Shown piece by piece: positions 40,404-49,751 of a stretch of 64,000 nt of DNA (positions are counted from its first letter, which is position 1; every line of letters starts with the position of its first letter). A program made the translations under genes and the position numbers. The stretch is from positions 1,302,853 through 1,366,852 of the forward strand of contig NZ_CXOP01000002.1 of NCBI RefSeq assembly GCF_001269345.1, read 5' to 3'. Origin of the DNA: Limnohabitans sp. 2KL-27. Its GTDB lineage: Bacteria; Pseudomonadota; Gammaproteobacteria; Burkholderiales; Burkholderiaceae_C. Under the pieces are notes generated by a model, which had not been told where the DNA came from, ran no database searches, and saw only the letters and a list, made by a program, of their open reading frames with translations.

Positions 40404-42263
40404 TCATGCGCCGGGGGCGCGCACCCGTTCGATGGCGTGTGCCATGCGCTGCGACTGCACCTGCGGCATGGGCAAGTAGCTCGCGCCCATCGTGGCCGCC
40501 AGTTGCTGCGCTTGCGCGTCGGGGTGCTGGGACGTGTCGATCCACAATGCCCGGTGGCCGCTGGCGCGCCACTGTTGGCCCCAGCTTTGCGCGTCGGTTT
40601 GGGCTTGGGCGCGGCCGCCCAGGCCTTGCAGGGTCACGTTGGCGCGGCCGTCGCTGAGCACCACCAAAATCGGCGTGACGCCTTGGCGTTGTAACTGCGC
40701 CGCTTGTTCATGCGCCATTTTGAGGGCCAGCGCCAAGGGCGTGCCGCCGCCACCGGGCAGGCCGGTCATGGCGCGTTTGGCACGCACCAATGAACGCGTC
40801 ATGGGCAGCAGCAGCTGGGCCTGGGCACCCCGAAAGGCCACGATGCACACGCTGTCGCGCCGCGCGTAGGACTGTTGCAGCAGCAATTCGACCGCGCCCT
40901 TGGCCTCGGCCAGGCGTTGCAGTGCGGCCGAGCCCGAGGCGTCCAGCGCCAGGATCAGGCAGCTGGAGGCGCGTTGCTGGTAGCGTTGGATGTGGAAGTC
41001 TTCGGCGCGGATGGCCACGCGGCCGGTGTTGTGCGCTTGGCGCAAACGCTGCTTGGGCGCGGCGGCGCGCAAGGTGGCCAGCACATGCAAGCGCGCCTGA
41101 CCGCCGGGGCGCCCCGGGCGTGGGGGCAGGGGGCGGCCGCGCTGCGAGCCCGCGCGGGTTTGGCCGCTGCGGCCGGAGGTGTTGTGGCTGGCTGCGCCCT
41201 GGCGGGTCATCAAGGCATCGAGCATGTGCGGCGGCAAACTGGCCAAAGCCGCCGCCACCATCATCTCTTGCAAATCTTCGGCGCTGGGTTCGGGGGGTGC
41301 GTCTGTGTTCTGGTCGTTTTCAGCGTCGTTCTCAGGCGCGGTGTCGGCGTTTTCTGGGGGCGCTGGCGGCGGTGGGGTGTCTGGCTGTGGCGCGGGTTCT
41401 GCGGCCGTTTCTTCGGCTGACGGCTCTGCCGGCCACTGCGTGGCGCGTGGCGCGAGCACGCAGCGCGCGGCAAAACCCAGATCGTCCGCGTCCAATGCCT
41501 GGCGCCCGTTCAGCGCGGCATGGCCGCAGGCCACGCGCAACGCCAGGCTGGGCACGCGCAAAGAGGCAATGCCCAGTCCCAGCGCCGCAGCGCACAGTGC
41601 CTGCATGTGGTCATCGCTGGCTTGCACCAGCGGCAGGTGTTCGCGGGCGCGGGCCAAAGCGCCAGGGCTCAGGCGGATGTGCAGGCGGTCGGCATCCGCA
41701 TCGGCATCGGCCCAGCCCGCGTGGATGTCGGTGGGCGAGAGTTCGTGCAGGTCCAACCACAGGCCCAGACGCTCTGCCAAAGCCGCGCCTAAGCCGGGTT
41801 CGTCGGGCAAGGATTCGTCGAGCGCCACCACCCCAAAACGGGTGGGTGTGGGGGCTGCGCTGTGGCGGGTGGCCGGGACCTGGCCTTGTTCGAGGGCCTG
41901 CACCAAAGGCGCAAGCAGGGCCGGGGATAAGCGCTCGGCCATGGGTAGGCACACCAGCCCTTGGTCGGCCTGCTGCAGCAGGCCCGCTTGCAGGTGCAGC
42001 TGCCCGGTTTGCAGGGTCTGGGCCAGGTCGATGCCGCCCAGCAGCCGCTCGCTGTCCGCCGAGCCGGGGACTTTGACCAGGCCAAGGCCCAGCCCCGAGA
42101 GGGCTTGCAGCCAGCGCTCGCGCACCGGGCCGTGCGGCGCGCGCAGGCACACGCCGCCAAAACCGTGGGGGTCGAGTTGCAGCAGCTGCAGCGAGGTGAG
42201 CGCGTCGTTCCAGCGCTCCAGCGGGTCAGAGGATGCCTTGGGCGGCGTGTTGTCGAGGGTCAT
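40404..42263 (-). CDS. bchD: Magnesium chelatase subunit D
   Basis: 619 residues: degenerate AAA+ domain (1-280), an acidic Pro/Glu/Asp linker at about 290-345, and a C-terminal von Willebrand A domain with the MIDAS motif DASGSAA and DGRANV. BchD forms the platform with BchI for ATP-driven Mg insertion by BchH. The N-terminal Walker residues are poorly kept, as usual for D subunits. It starts 15 nt after bchI. Confidence 0.95.
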   Translation of the reverse strand: MTLDNTPPKASSDPLERWNDALTSLQLLQLDPHGFGGVCLRAPHGPVRERWLQALSGLGLGLVKVPGSADSERLLGGIDLAQTLQTGQLHLQAGLLQQADQGLVCLPMAERLSPALLAPLVQALEQGQVPATRHSAAPTPTRFGVVALDESLPDEPGLGAALAERLGLWLDLHELSPTDIHAGWADADADADRLHIRLSPGALARAREHLPLVQASDDHMQALCAAALGLGIASLRVPSLALRVACGHAALNGRQALDADDLGFAARCVLAPRATQWPAEPSAEETAAEPAPQPDTPPPPAPPENADTAPENDAENDQNTDAPPEPSAEDLQEMMVAAALASLPPHMLDALMTRQGAASHNTSGRSGQTRAGSQRGRPLPPRPGRPGGQARLHVLATLRAAAPKQRLRQAHNTGRVAIRAEDFHIQRYQQRASSCLILALDASGSAALQRLAEAKGAVELLLQQSYARRDSVCIVAFRGAQAQLLLPMTRSLVRAKRAMTGLPGGGGTPLALALKMAHEQAAQLQRQGVTPILVVLSDGRANVTLQGLGGRAQAQTDAQSWGQQWRASGHRALWIDTSQHPDAQAQQLAATMGASYLPMPQVQSQRMAHAIERVRAPGA

Positions 42264-42278
42264 GCGCCCAGGCCCACT

Positions 42279-43304
42279 TCAGGCGGCCAGCACTTCTTGC
42301 AAGCTGCGCTGCACGCGCGCGCCCGAGTCGGTGTCGTCCAGCGGGTTGCGGCGCAGGCGGTGGCGCAGGGCCAGCGGGGCCATGCTTTGCAGGTGCTCGG
42401 CCTTCACCGCCTTGTGGCCTTGCAGCGCGGCATACGCCCGTGTGGCGCGCAGCAGCGTGAGTTCGGCGCGCAGGCCGTCGGTGCCCAGCTGCTGACACAG
42501 GCGGGTGCACAGCATCAGCATGTCGTCGCTCACATCCACTTGGTCCAACAACTCACGCGCTTTGAGGATGCGCTTTTGCAGCTTCTGGTTGTCCTTGTGC
42601 CACAGCGCCTTGAAGGCCTCTGGGTCTTTGTCGAAGGCATCGCGGCGTTTGATGATGCTCACCCTCAGCGCCAGGTCTTGTGGGGTGCGCACCTGCACCG
42701 ACAGCCCAAAGCGGTCCAGCAGTTGCGGGCGCAGCTCGCCCTCTTCGGGGTTGCCGCTGCCCACCAGCACAAAGCGGGCAGGGTGGCGCACGCTCAGGCC
42801 TTCGCGCTCGACCAGGTTCTCGCCCGAGGCGGCCACGTCGATCAAGAGGTCCACCAGGTGGTCGTCGAGCAGGTTGACCTCGTCGATGTACAAAAAGCCC
42901 CGGTGCGCTTGGGCCAGCAGACCGGGCGCGAAGGACTTGACCCCTTGCGACAGGGCCTTTTCCAGATCGAGCGCACCGACCACGCGGTCTTCGGTTGCGC
43001 CCAGGGGCAGGTCGACCACGGCCACGCTCTGTCGCTCGGTCACGACTTTGTTTTTCGGGTCACGGGCCTGACAGACCGGGCAGGCAGCCGCCGGTTTGGC
43101 CGGGTCGCAGCGGTAAGGGCAACCCTTAACGACCGAGATGGGCGGCAGCAGGTCGGCCAGGGCCCGCACGGCCGTCGACTTGCCGGTGCCCCGGTCGCCC
43201 AGCACCAGCACGCCGCCGATCGAGGGGTCGACCGCCACCACCTGGATGGCGAGCGTCATTTCATCTTGACCAACGATGGCCGCAAAAGGGAAGGTCAATG
43301 CCAT
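42279..43304 (-). CDS. bchI: Magnesium chelatase ATPase subunit I
   Basis: 341-residue AAA+ ATPase. Walker A is GDRGTGKST, Walker B is FLYIDEVNLLDDH, and the sensor region LVGSGNPEEGELRPQLLDRFGL is typical. Four Cys near residues 60-80 (GCPYRCDP, CPVCQ) are also found in other BchI proteins. It heads the bchIDO operon with a PpsR-type site about 53 bp upstream. Confidence 0.97.
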   Translation of the reverse strand: MALTFPFAAIVGQDEMTLAIQVVAVDPSIGGVLVLGDRGTGKSTAVRALADLLPPISVVKGCPYRCDPAKPAAACPVCQARDPKNKVVTERQSVAVVDLPLGATEDRVVGALDLEKALSQGVKSFAPGLLAQAHRGFLYIDEVNLLDDHLVDLLIDVAASGENLVEREGLSVRHPARFVLVGSGNPEEGELRPQLLDRFGLSVQVRTPQDLALRVSIIKRRDAFDKDPEAFKALWHKDNQKLQKRILKARELLDQVDVSDDMLMLCTRLCQQLGTDGLRAELTLLRATRAYAALQGHKAVKAEHLQSMAPLALRHRLRRNPLDDTDSGARVQRSLQEVLAA

Positions 43305-43356
43305 GGGGCGTCCCGCAAAACTGTTCTCGGCCCATCATCCAAAAGACGCGGCAAAG

Positions 43357-43374
43357 TGTCAAGTTAAATTTACA
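43357..43374. promoter_or_regulatory. PpsR/CrtJ-type operator before bchI
   Basis: TGTCA-N8-TTACA, extended to AAGTGT-N12-ACACTT. On the minus strand its TTGACA end serves as a -35 with GATGAT after 17 bp, so it would control bchIDO. A lone TGTCA half-site lies further upstream near 43411. Confidence 0.8.
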
Positions 43375-43523
43375 CTTGATGTCGGATTTTTGGCGTGGGT
43401 GGGTCCACTGTGTCAATTTCGGGCTTCAGTCCATGGCGGGCCGCCGAGTTCCAGCCGTGCTGCGCAAGCATGTTGAAGATGCGAGCGGGCCCTTCGCGGC
43501 ACAGGCCCCGTTCGCATGACCGG

Positions 43524-44114
43524 TCAGCCAGCCCGGGTAAAGGGCATCACGCCGACCAGCCAAACGTGCAGGCCACCCATCAGGAAAGCCGCCCAGACGC
43601 CTGTGCCCACCACCACGGCGAGCAAAGTAGCCAGCAGTTTGCCTTCGGGCGCAGAGTGCATGCTCATGCGGTCTCGCTTGCGGGCCGCGCGGAACACCAG
43701 CACTGACCAGACCAGAAAACCGCCGAACAAGAGCACATCGGCCAAGTTGCCGTTGGACAACAAATGGCCGAGTGCCCAGACCTTGACCGACAAGGTCATG
43801 GGGTGGCGCAGTTTGGCCTTGATCTGGTTGCCAGGCACATAACTGGCCACCAGCAAGACCATGGCCAACCACATCAGCAAAATGGTGGCATGCTGCATGC
43901 CGCGAGGCGGTGTCCACAGCACCACAGGGTCGATGCGCGCTTGGCTGTAGCCTTGCACCAGAAGGTAAAGCCCGAGCACGGCCACCGCCGCATAAACGGC
44001 CTTGAAGCCCAGTGACCCCCAGCGGGCGATGCCGTTTTGGCGCATGTGTGGGGCCAGGCTTTGCAGAGAGTGAATGCCCAAAAAGAGCACCAAGCCGATC
44101 AGCAGTTGCAGCAT
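43524..44114 (-). CDS. NnrU-family membrane protein
   Basis: 196 residues with six or so hydrophobic spans. NnrU hallmarks are GIHSLQSLAP, RHPMTLSVKVWALGHLLSNG and the final span. NnrU is linked to nitric oxide metabolism in Rhodobacter, while the related Z-ISO of plants and cyanobacteria is a heme-dependent zeta-carotene isomerase. A PpsR-type site lies 54 bp upstream of the ATG, tying it to the photosynthesis regulon and making a carotenoid or heme-linked role plausible. A longer start at 44186 would place the operator inside the gene and is rejected. Confidence 0.8.
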   Translation of the reverse strand: MLQLLIGLVLFLGIHSLQSLAPHMRQNGIARWGSLGFKAVYAAVAVLGLYLLVQGYSQARIDPVVLWTPPRGMQHATILLMWLAMVLLVASYVPGNQIKAKLRHPMTLSVKVWALGHLLSNGNLADVLLFGGFLVWSVLVFRAARKRDRMSMHSAPEGKLLATLLAVVVGTGVWAAFLMGGLHVWLVGVMPFTRAG

Positions 44115-44167
44115 GTCAAAACCTTTGTGAAAGCGGTGTGGATCTGTGCCGCATTCTGACATGGGCA

Positions 44168-44185
44168 TGTCCAATACAGTTGACA
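44168..44185. promoter_or_regulatory. PpsR/CrtJ-type operator before the NnrU gene
   Basis: TGTCC-N8-TGACA, one mismatch from the perfect palindrome, in the divergent region between the NnrU gene (-) and HiPIP (+). It is 54 bp from the NnrU start and 123 bp from the HiPIP start. Confidence 0.65.
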
Positions 44186-44230
44186 TTCATAAAGCAGGGC
44201 TTTCCTGTGTGTTTTGCTCAAGTATCCCGG

Positions 44231-44257
44231 GCCACATGACAAAGTGACTCATGTGGC
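44231..44257. promoter_or_regulatory. Inverted repeat in the HiPIP promoter region
   Basis: Perfect 9-bp arms GCCACATGA and TCATGTGGC around a 9-nt centre, 51 bp before the HiPIP ATG. It does not match PpsR or FNR consensus sites. It may bind an unknown regulator or fold in the 5' leader. Confidence 0.5.
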
Positions 44258-44307
44258 GCACAATGAACCGTCCAGTAATTTTTGACATACCCTCAGAGGA
44301 GTCTTGC

Positions 44308-44634
44308 ATGTCCCGTTTCACATCCACCCCTTCCACTCGCCGCGTCTTCATGATGCAAGTGGCCACTGCTGCCACCGCCGTCATGGCCGTGAGCGAAGCT
44401 TCTGCCCAAGCCATGGTCGATGAAAAAGACCCGCAAGCTGTGGGCTTGGCCTACAAGGCCGACGCCAGCAAGGTCGACAAAGCCAAGAACCCCAAGTTCG
44501 CTGCCGGTTCCAACTGCGCCAACTGCGCCTTGTTCCAGGCCAAGGCCGGTGCGGCAGCGGGCGGTTGCCCCTTGTTTGCAGGCAAGCAAGTGGCCGCCAA
44601 AGGCTGGTGCTCGGCTTGGGCCAAAAAGGCCTGA
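44308..44634 (+). CDS. hip: High-potential iron-sulfur protein (HiPIP)
   Basis: 108-residue periplasmic [4Fe-4S] electron carrier. A Tat signal (STRRVFMMQVATAATAVMA) ends near SAQA. Four cluster cysteines follow: NCANC, GGC and GWC, with 13-residue gaps between the last three. HiPIP is the main electron donor to PufC in relatives such as Rubrivivax, so this gene probably supplies the donor for the reaction centre coded here. GAGGAG is 8 nt upstream. A terminator follows. Confidence 0.92.
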   Translation: MSRFTSTPSTRRVFMMQVATAATAVMAVSEASAQAMVDEKDPQAVGLAYKADASKVDKAKNPKFAAGSNCANCALFQAKAGAAAGGCPLFAGKQVAAKGWCSAWAKKA

Positions 44635-44676
44635 TGCGCCATCGGGCCATGGCGGGGTGAGACCCGCCAAGACCTC

Positions 44677-44700
44677 AAAAACCGCCTTAGGGCGGTTTTT
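44677..44700 (+). terminator. Terminator after HiPIP
   Basis: Stem AAAAACCGCC / GGCGGTTTTT with TTAG loop and a following T. It separates HiPIP from the ccm operon. Confidence 0.9.
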
Positions 44701-44776
44701 TGATGTCCGTTTCAAGTCTCAAACTCAGGGCATACCCTGATTTACCGGTCTAAATCAAGGCTTTCAACACACAAAG

Positions 44777-44794
44777 TGTCAATCCATCGTTACA
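44777..44794. promoter_or_regulatory. PpsR/CrtJ-type operator before ccmA
   Basis: TGTCA-N8-TTACA with 7-bp extended arms AAAGTGT-N12-ACACTTT, 36 bp before the ccmA ATG. It is nearly the same sequence as the bchI operator. Its location after a terminator and directly before the first ccm gene indicates control of the whole ccm operon. Confidence 0.8.
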
Positions 44795-44830
44795 CTTTGC
44801 CTTGTCTTCAACCGACCGGAAAGCCTTTTC

Positions 44831-45484
44831 ATGGCGTCTTGGGTGCTCACAGCGATGGACCTGGCCTGCCAAAAGGCCCAGCGGACCTTGTTCGAGGGCG
44901 TGAGCTTTTCCGTGCCTGCGGGCAGTTGGTTGCACATCGAAGGCGGCAACGGCTGCGGCAAGACCAGTTTGCTGCGCATCCTGTGTGGCCTGTCTCCGGC
45001 GGCACGCGGCCAGGTGCTGTGGCCTCAATCCCCTGCGTCCCGCCTGGCTCGCCCAGACCGCGCCGTGCTGCATTACATCGGCCACGCCTTGGGCCTCAAG
45101 CCCGATCTGACCGCTTGCGAAAACCTGTGTGTGGATGCCCAAGTCAGCGGCTTGGCGCTCAGCCGTGAGCAGGCGGTGCAAGCGCTGGCCGCCCAAGGCC
45201 TGCAAAGCCGTGCCCACCTGCCCGTGCGGGTCTTGTCGCAAGGCCAGCGGCAAGGCGTGGCTTTGGCACGTTTGCGCACCAGCCCGGCGCGGCTGTGGAT
45301 TTTGGACGAGCCCTTGGTGGGCCTAGACGCGCAGGCCACCGCCACGGCCCGCGCCTTGCTGCAGTCGCATGTGGACGCAGGTGGCGCGGTGGTCATGACC
45401 AGCCACCACGATGTGGGTCTGCAAGGCCCGGGGGCGCGACTGCAGTTGGGGCGTGTGACTGGCCGTGAGGCGGGCCACGCATGA
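44831..45484 (+). CDS. ccmA: Heme exporter ATP-binding protein CcmA
   Basis: 217-residue ABC ATPase: Walker A EGGNGCGKTS, signature LSQGQRQG, Walker B LWILDEPLVGLD. It powers release of holo-CcmE from CcmC-CcmD in cytochrome c maturation system I. It is the first gene of a complete ccmABCDEFGHI operon and overlaps ccmB by 4 nt. Confidence 0.95.
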   Translation: MASWVLTAMDLACQKAQRTLFEGVSFSVPAGSWLHIEGGNGCGKTSLLRILCGLSPAARGQVLWPQSPASRLARPDRAVLHYIGHALGLKPDLTACENLCVDAQVSGLALSREQAVQALAAQGLQSRAHLPVRVLSQGQRQGVALARLRTSPARLWILDEPLVGLDAQATATARALLQSHVDAGGAVVMTSHHDVGLQGPGARLQLGRVTGREAGHA

Positions 45485-46206
45485 ACGCACCCGCCATGAG
45501 CGTCCCCGTGCAAGCGCATCCGCACCCATTGCCCAGCCCCTGGCAGGCCATGGGCGGCGTGCTGCGCCGCGACCTGCGCCTGGCCTTCAGGCGCAAGGCC
45601 GAGTGGTTGGGCGCGGTGTTTTTCTTTGTGTTGGTGGCGGCCTTGTTTCCGCTGGCCATCGGCCCCGAGCCCGCCACTTTGCGCCTGATCGGGCCGGGGG
45701 TCTTGTGGGTGGCGGCTTTGCTGGCCAGCATGCTGAGCTTGGGCCGCTTGTTCGAGGCCGACCACCAGGACGGCAGCCTCGAGCAGATGGCCTTGTCGGC
45801 CGCCCCCCTGTCCTGGCTGGTGTCGGCCAAGGTGGCCGCGCACTGGTTGATTTCGGGTCTGCCCTTGGTGCTGCTGTCGCCGCTGTTGGGTTTGCAGTTT
45901 GGTTTGGGTTCTGATGCCTTGGTCATGCTGGCTTTGACACTGTTGATCGGCACGCCGGTCTTGTCCTTGCTGGGCGCGATTGGCGCGGCCCTCACTTTGG
46001 GGGTGCGCGGTGGTGGCGTGCTGCAGTCGCTGTTGCTTTTGCCTTTGTACGTGCCGGTGCTGGTGTTTGGCGCGGGTGCGGTCGATGCGCAGCTGCGCGG
46101 TCTTGGCGCACAAGCCCATGTGTCGGTGTTGCTGGCTTTGTTGTTGGCTGCAGCCGCGTTCAGCCCTTGGGCAAGCGCTGCGGCTTTGCGCCTGGCACTG
46201 GAATGA
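45481..46206 (+). CDS. ccmB: Heme exporter membrane protein CcmB
   Basis: 241-residue six-span ABC permease partner of CcmA. The N-terminal RRDLRLAFRRKAEW segment and the FEADHQDGSLEQMALS segment are conserved in CcmB. ccmC starts 10 nt after its stop. Confidence 0.94.
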   Translation: MNAPAMSVPVQAHPHPLPSPWQAMGGVLRRDLRLAFRRKAEWLGAVFFFVLVAALFPLAIGPEPATLRLIGPGVLWVAALLASMLSLGRLFEADHQDGSLEQMALSAAPLSWLVSAKVAAHWLISGLPLVLLSPLLGLQFGLGSDALVMLALTLLIGTPVLSLLGAIGAALTLGVRGGGVLQSLLLLPLYVPVLVFGAGAVDAQLRGLGAQAHVSVLLALLLAAAAFSPWASAAALRLALE

Positions 46207-46216
46207 AGGACCCGAC

Positions 46217-46975
46217 ATGAAGCTGTTTCATTACGCCGCACCGCAACACTTTTACCCCCTGGCCGGGCGCCTGTGGCCTGTGTTGGCACTGCTGGCCACG
46301 GCGCTGGCCTTGGCAGGCTTGTGGGTGGGCTTCATGGTCGCGCCGTCCGATGCGCAGCAGGGCCAGGCCTACCGCATCATTTACATCCATGTGCCCGTGT
46401 CCTGGATGGCGATGATCATTTACCTGGCCATGGCGTTTTGGAGTGTGTTGGGCCTGGTGTTCAACACCCGCTTGTCGGGCCTGTTGACGCGCTCGCTCGC
46501 ACCCACGGGGGCTTTGCTGGCGTTTTTGTCGCTGTGGACTGGGGCCTTGTGGGGCAAGCCCATGTGGGGCACCTATTGGGTATGGGACGCACGCCTGACC
46601 TCGATGCTGATTTTGCTTTTTTTGTATTTGGGCTACATCGCTTTGACCTCGGCCATCGAAGACCCGCGCCGCTCGGACCGGGCAGGCGCCTTGGTCGCGG
46701 TGGTGGGCGCGGTCAATGTGCCCATCATTTACTTCTCGGTCAAATGGTGGAACACCTTGCACCAAGGGGCGTCGGTCTCGCTCACCCAGTCGCCGCGCAT
46801 GGCCAGCATCATGCTGACCGGCATGCTGCTGATGAGCTTGGCCATTTGGTTGTATGCGGCGGCGATCGCTTTGTGGCGCGTGCGCAGTTTGATTCTGACG
46901 CGCGACAGCCATGCGGCCTGGGTGCACCAGCTGCCCGAGGTGCTGGCGCACCGCGCTGTGAGAGGTGCCGCATGA
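46217..46975 (+). CDS. ccmC: Heme transporter/heme handling protein CcmC
   Basis: 252-residue six-span protein that loads heme onto CcmE. The tryptophan-rich heme motif [12 protein letters not shown] is intact, with flanking His residues in IYIHVPVSW and [12 protein letters not shown] overlap with ccmD. Confidence 0.95.
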   Translation: MKLFHYAAPQHFYPLAGRLWPVLALLATALALAGLWVGFMVAPSDAQQGQAYRIIYIHVPVSWMAMIIYLAMAFWSVLGLVFNTRLSGLLTRSLAPTGALLAFLSLWTGALWGKPMWGTYWVWDARLTSMLILLFLYLGYIALTSAIEDPRRSDRAGALVAVVGAVNVPIIYFSVKWWNTLHQGASVSLTQSPRMASIMLTGMLLMSLAIWLYAAAIALWRVRSLILTRDSHAAWVHQLPEVLAHRAVRGAA

Positions 46976-47226
46976 TTTGGTCCAGCGCTTCGGAGTTTTG
47001 GGCCATGGGCGGCTACGGCGTGTACGTGTGGGGCAGCATGGGCGTGAGCGCGGCCTTGCTGGCTTGCGAGGTGCTGCTCGCGCGCATGGGCCGACAGCAA
47101 GCGCTGGACGCGGTGTGCGAGGCCATGAATGCCGAGGCCCTGGACGCCGAAACCCCAGGCGGTGCGGCGGCCAGCCCAGCTGTGGCATCCCGCACCCTCC
47201 CTTTTCCCCAAGGAGCCGAGACATGA
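46972..47226 (+). CDS. ccmD: Heme exporter protein CcmD
   Basis: 84 residues, longer than the usual 50-70. N-terminal [17 protein letters not shown] and one span match CcmD; the extra length is an Ala/Glu-rich tail. It stabilises the CcmC-CcmE complex. ATGA overlap with ccmE. Confidence 0.88.
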   Translation: MIWSSASEFWAMGGYGVYVWGSMGVSAALLACEVLLARMGRQQALDAVCEAMNAEALDAETPGGAAASPAVASRTLPFPQGAET

Positions 47227-47669
47227 AAAGTCGCCACCAGCGGTTGTTGGGCATCGGACTGGGCGTGCTGCTCTTGTGCGGCGCGCTGTTTTTTGTGCTC
47301 AACGCCTTCCAGAGCAACCTGGTGTTTTTCTTCACGCCCACGCAAGTGGCCGCGGGTGAAGCGCCCAAAGAGGGGCACTTTCGTGTCGGGGGTTTGGTCA
47401 AGGCAGGCAGCATCGAGCGCGACGGCATGGCTGTGGCCTTTGTGGTGACCGACACACAGCGCGAGGTGCCGGTGCGCTATGTGGGCCTGTTGCCCGATTT
47501 GTTCAAAGAAGGCAAGGGCGTGGTGGCGCAAGGCCGCTTGGACGCGGGCCGTCTGTTCGTGGCCAGCGAAGTGCTGGCCAAGCACGATGAAAACTACATG
47601 CCGCCCGAGGCCCAGCACGCGCTGGACGAAGCGGCCAAGGCCCGTGTGGGCGCGGCGGTGGTGCGGTGA
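47223..47669 (+). CDS. ccmE: Periplasmic heme chaperone CcmE
   Basis: 148 residues: one N-terminal anchor span (about 8-28) and an OB-fold domain with [13 protein letters not shown]. The heme-attaching His lies in [13 protein letters not shown]. It passes heme from CcmC to CcmF. Confidence 0.94.
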   Translation: MKSRHQRLLGIGLGVLLLCGALFFVLNAFQSNLVFFFTPTQVAAGEAPKEGHFRVGGLVKAGSIERDGMAVAFVVTDTQREVPVRYVGLLPDLFKEGKGVVAQGRLDAGRLFVASEVLAKHDENYMPPEAQHALDEAAKARVGAAVVR

Positions 47670-47696
47670 CGCGCGCAGACATGAACGGAGCCGTGT

Positions 47697-49751
47697 ATGT
47701 GGCCTGAAGTCGGCCATCTGGCCTTGATCATGGCGACCTGGGTCGCCTTGGCGCAGGCGGTGCTGCCGCTGTGGGGCAGCTTGTCAGCGCGGCGTGCCGG
47801 CTGGCAAAGCTTGGCGCGGCCTTTGGCGGTTTTGCAGCTGGTCTTGATCGTGCTGGCTTTCGGCGCTTTGTGGCACGCTTTTTATGTGCACGATTTCAGC
47901 GTCAAGTACGTGGCCCACCATTCCAATACCTTGCTGCCCACACCTTACCGTTTGTCGGCCATTTGGGCCGGACACGAAGGCTCGCTGCTGCTGTGGGTGC
48001 TGATGCTGGCGCTGTGGTCGGTGGCAGTGGCCACGTTTTCCAAGCGCTTGCCGCAGGGCTTGGTTGCGCAGGTGCTGGGCGTCATGGGCGCGGTGTCGGT
48101 GGGCTTTTTGGCCTTCATCCTCACACTGTCCAACCCGTTTGCACGGCAGTTCCCGGCGCCTGACGAGGGGCGTGACCTCACGCCTTTGTTGCAAGACCCG
48201 GGTTTGGTCATTCACCCGCCCATGCTCTACATGGGCTATGTGGGGCTGTCGGTGGCCTTTGCTTTTGCCATGGCGGCGCTGCTCTCGGGCAGGCTGGACG
48301 CCGCTTGGGCGCGTTGGGCGCGGCCTTGGACGGTCGCGGCCTGGGGCTTTTTGACGCTGGGCATCGCCTTGGGTTCGTGGTGGGCCTATTACGAGCTGGG
48401 CTGGGGCGGCTGGTGGTTTTGGGACCCGGTGGAAAACGCTTCGCTCATGCCTTGGCTGGTGGCCACGGCGCTCATCCATTCGCTCATGGTCACCGACAAG
48501 CGCGGGCAGTTCAAGGCCTGGACGGTGCTGCTGGCCATTGGCGCGTTTTCGCTCAGTTTGCTCGGCACCTTCCTCGTGCGCTCGGGTGTGTTGACTTCGG
48601 TTCACGCCTTTGCCACCGACCCTTCGCGCGGCATTTTCATTTTGATGTTTTTGGCCGTGGTGGTGGGCATGTCGCTGGCCTTGTTTGCTTGGCGCGCCCC
48701 GCAGTGGGCTAATGCCTCGCAGCCGGTGGCGGGCTCGCGCGAATCGTTTTTGCTGCTCAACAGCGTGCTCTTGGTGGTGGCCATGGCGGCGGTGCTGTTG
48801 GGCACTCTTTACCCCTTGATCATCGACGCGCTGAACCTGGGCAAGCTGTCGGTCGGGCCGCCGTATTTCGACCGCGTGTTCGTGCCCCTGATGGTGCCGC
48901 TGCTCTTGGCCATGGTGCCGGGCACGGTGGTGCCCTGGCATGTGGCCCGCTGGGCGGCCGTGCGTTCGGTGTTGGTGCCGGGCGCGCTCGCGTTGCTGGC
49001 GGCCAGCGCTTGGGCCAGCTGGGGCGCCGCGCCGCAAGATGCCGAGACGGTGACCACCGCAGGCGGTTGGCTCACGGTGATGGGCGGCACGCTGGGCGGC
49101 TGGATTGTGTTGTCGGGCGCGTGGCAAATCGTGCAGCGCTTGCGCTTGCCCGGATCGCCGGGCCTGGCCTGGTGGGGCATGCAGGTGGCGCACCTGGGCG
49201 TCGCGGTGCTGGTGCTGGGCATCACAGGCGTCAAGTCGTTTCAGGTGGAGCGCGATGTGCGTTTGGGTCTGGGGGACTCGGTTACGGTGGCGGGTGCGCG
49301 TTACCAACTGATCAGCGTGGACAACCATTTGGGGCCCAATTACTTGGCCTTGCGCGCGCAGATGCAGGTGTTCGAGGGTGAGCGCCAGGTGGGAACGCTG
49401 CAGCCAGAAAAGCGCCGCTATGTCTCCAGTGCCATGCCCATGACCGAGGCAGCGATTGACCGCAACCTGTGGCGAGACCGCTATGTGTCTTTGGGTGAGC
49501 CCTTGACGGGCGAGCCGCCGCAGTGGAGTTTTCGGGTCTACCACAAGCCTTATGTGTCGTGGATCTGGCTGGGTGCGGTGTTCATGGTCTTGGGTGGTGG
49601 TTTGGCCGCCTTGGATCGGCGTTACCGCCAAGCCCCATCGATAGTCGGTGCGCGGGGCGCTTTGGCCAACCAGGGCGCGGGTATGGGCGCACAGGGGACA
49701 GGTGTGCGTGCTGCAGCGCCTGGCGCTGTGGCCAAAGGAGCCTTGTCATGA
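47697..49751 (+). CDS. ccmF: Cytochrome c heme lyase subunit CcmF
   Basis: 684-residue polytopic protein, about 14 spans, that with CcmH and CcmI ligates heme to apocytochromes. The WWD domain is WGGWWFWDPVENASLMPW. Flanking His residues occur in KYVAHHSNTLLP and LIHSLMVTDKR. It overlaps ccmG by 4 nt. Confidence 0.96.
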   Translation: MWPEVGHLALIMATWVALAQAVLPLWGSLSARRAGWQSLARPLAVLQLVLIVLAFGALWHAFYVHDFSVKYVAHHSNTLLPTPYRLSAIWAGHEGSLLLWVLMLALWSVAVATFSKRLPQGLVAQVLGVMGAVSVGFLAFILTLSNPFARQFPAPDEGRDLTPLLQDPGLVIHPPMLYMGYVGLSVAFAFAMAALLSGRLDAAWARWARPWTVAAWGFLTLGIALGSWWAYYELGWGGWWFWDPVENASLMPWLVATALIHSLMVTDKRGQFKAWTVLLAIGAFSLSLLGTFLVRSGVLTSVHAFATDPSRGIFILMFLAVVVGMSLALFAWRAPQWANASQPVAGSRESFLLLNSVLLVVAMAAVLLGTLYPLIIDALNLGKLSVGPPYFDRVFVPLMVPLLLAMVPGTVVPWHVARWAAVRSVLVPGALALLAASAWASWGAAPQDAETVTTAGGWLTVMGGTLGGWIVLSGAWQIVQRLRLPGSPGLAWWGMQVAHLGVAVLVLGITGVKSFQVERDVRLGLGDSVTVAGARYQLISVDNHLGPNYLALRAQMQVFEGERQVGTLQPEKRRYVSSAMPMTEAAIDRNLWRDRYVSLGEPLTGEPPQWSFRVYHKPYVSWIWLGAVFMVLGGGLAALDRRYRQAPSIVGARGALANQGAGMGAQGTGVRAAAPGAVAKGALS

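Noticed and set aside
43276..43476. 66-codon ORF across the bchI promoter region
   Set aside because: It crosses the bchI start and the PpsR-type operator and has no ribosome site or conserved features.
47784..49631. 615-codon ORF on the minus strand
   Set aside because: It is antisense to ccmF, is Arg/His/Gln-rich without domains, and results from high GC content.
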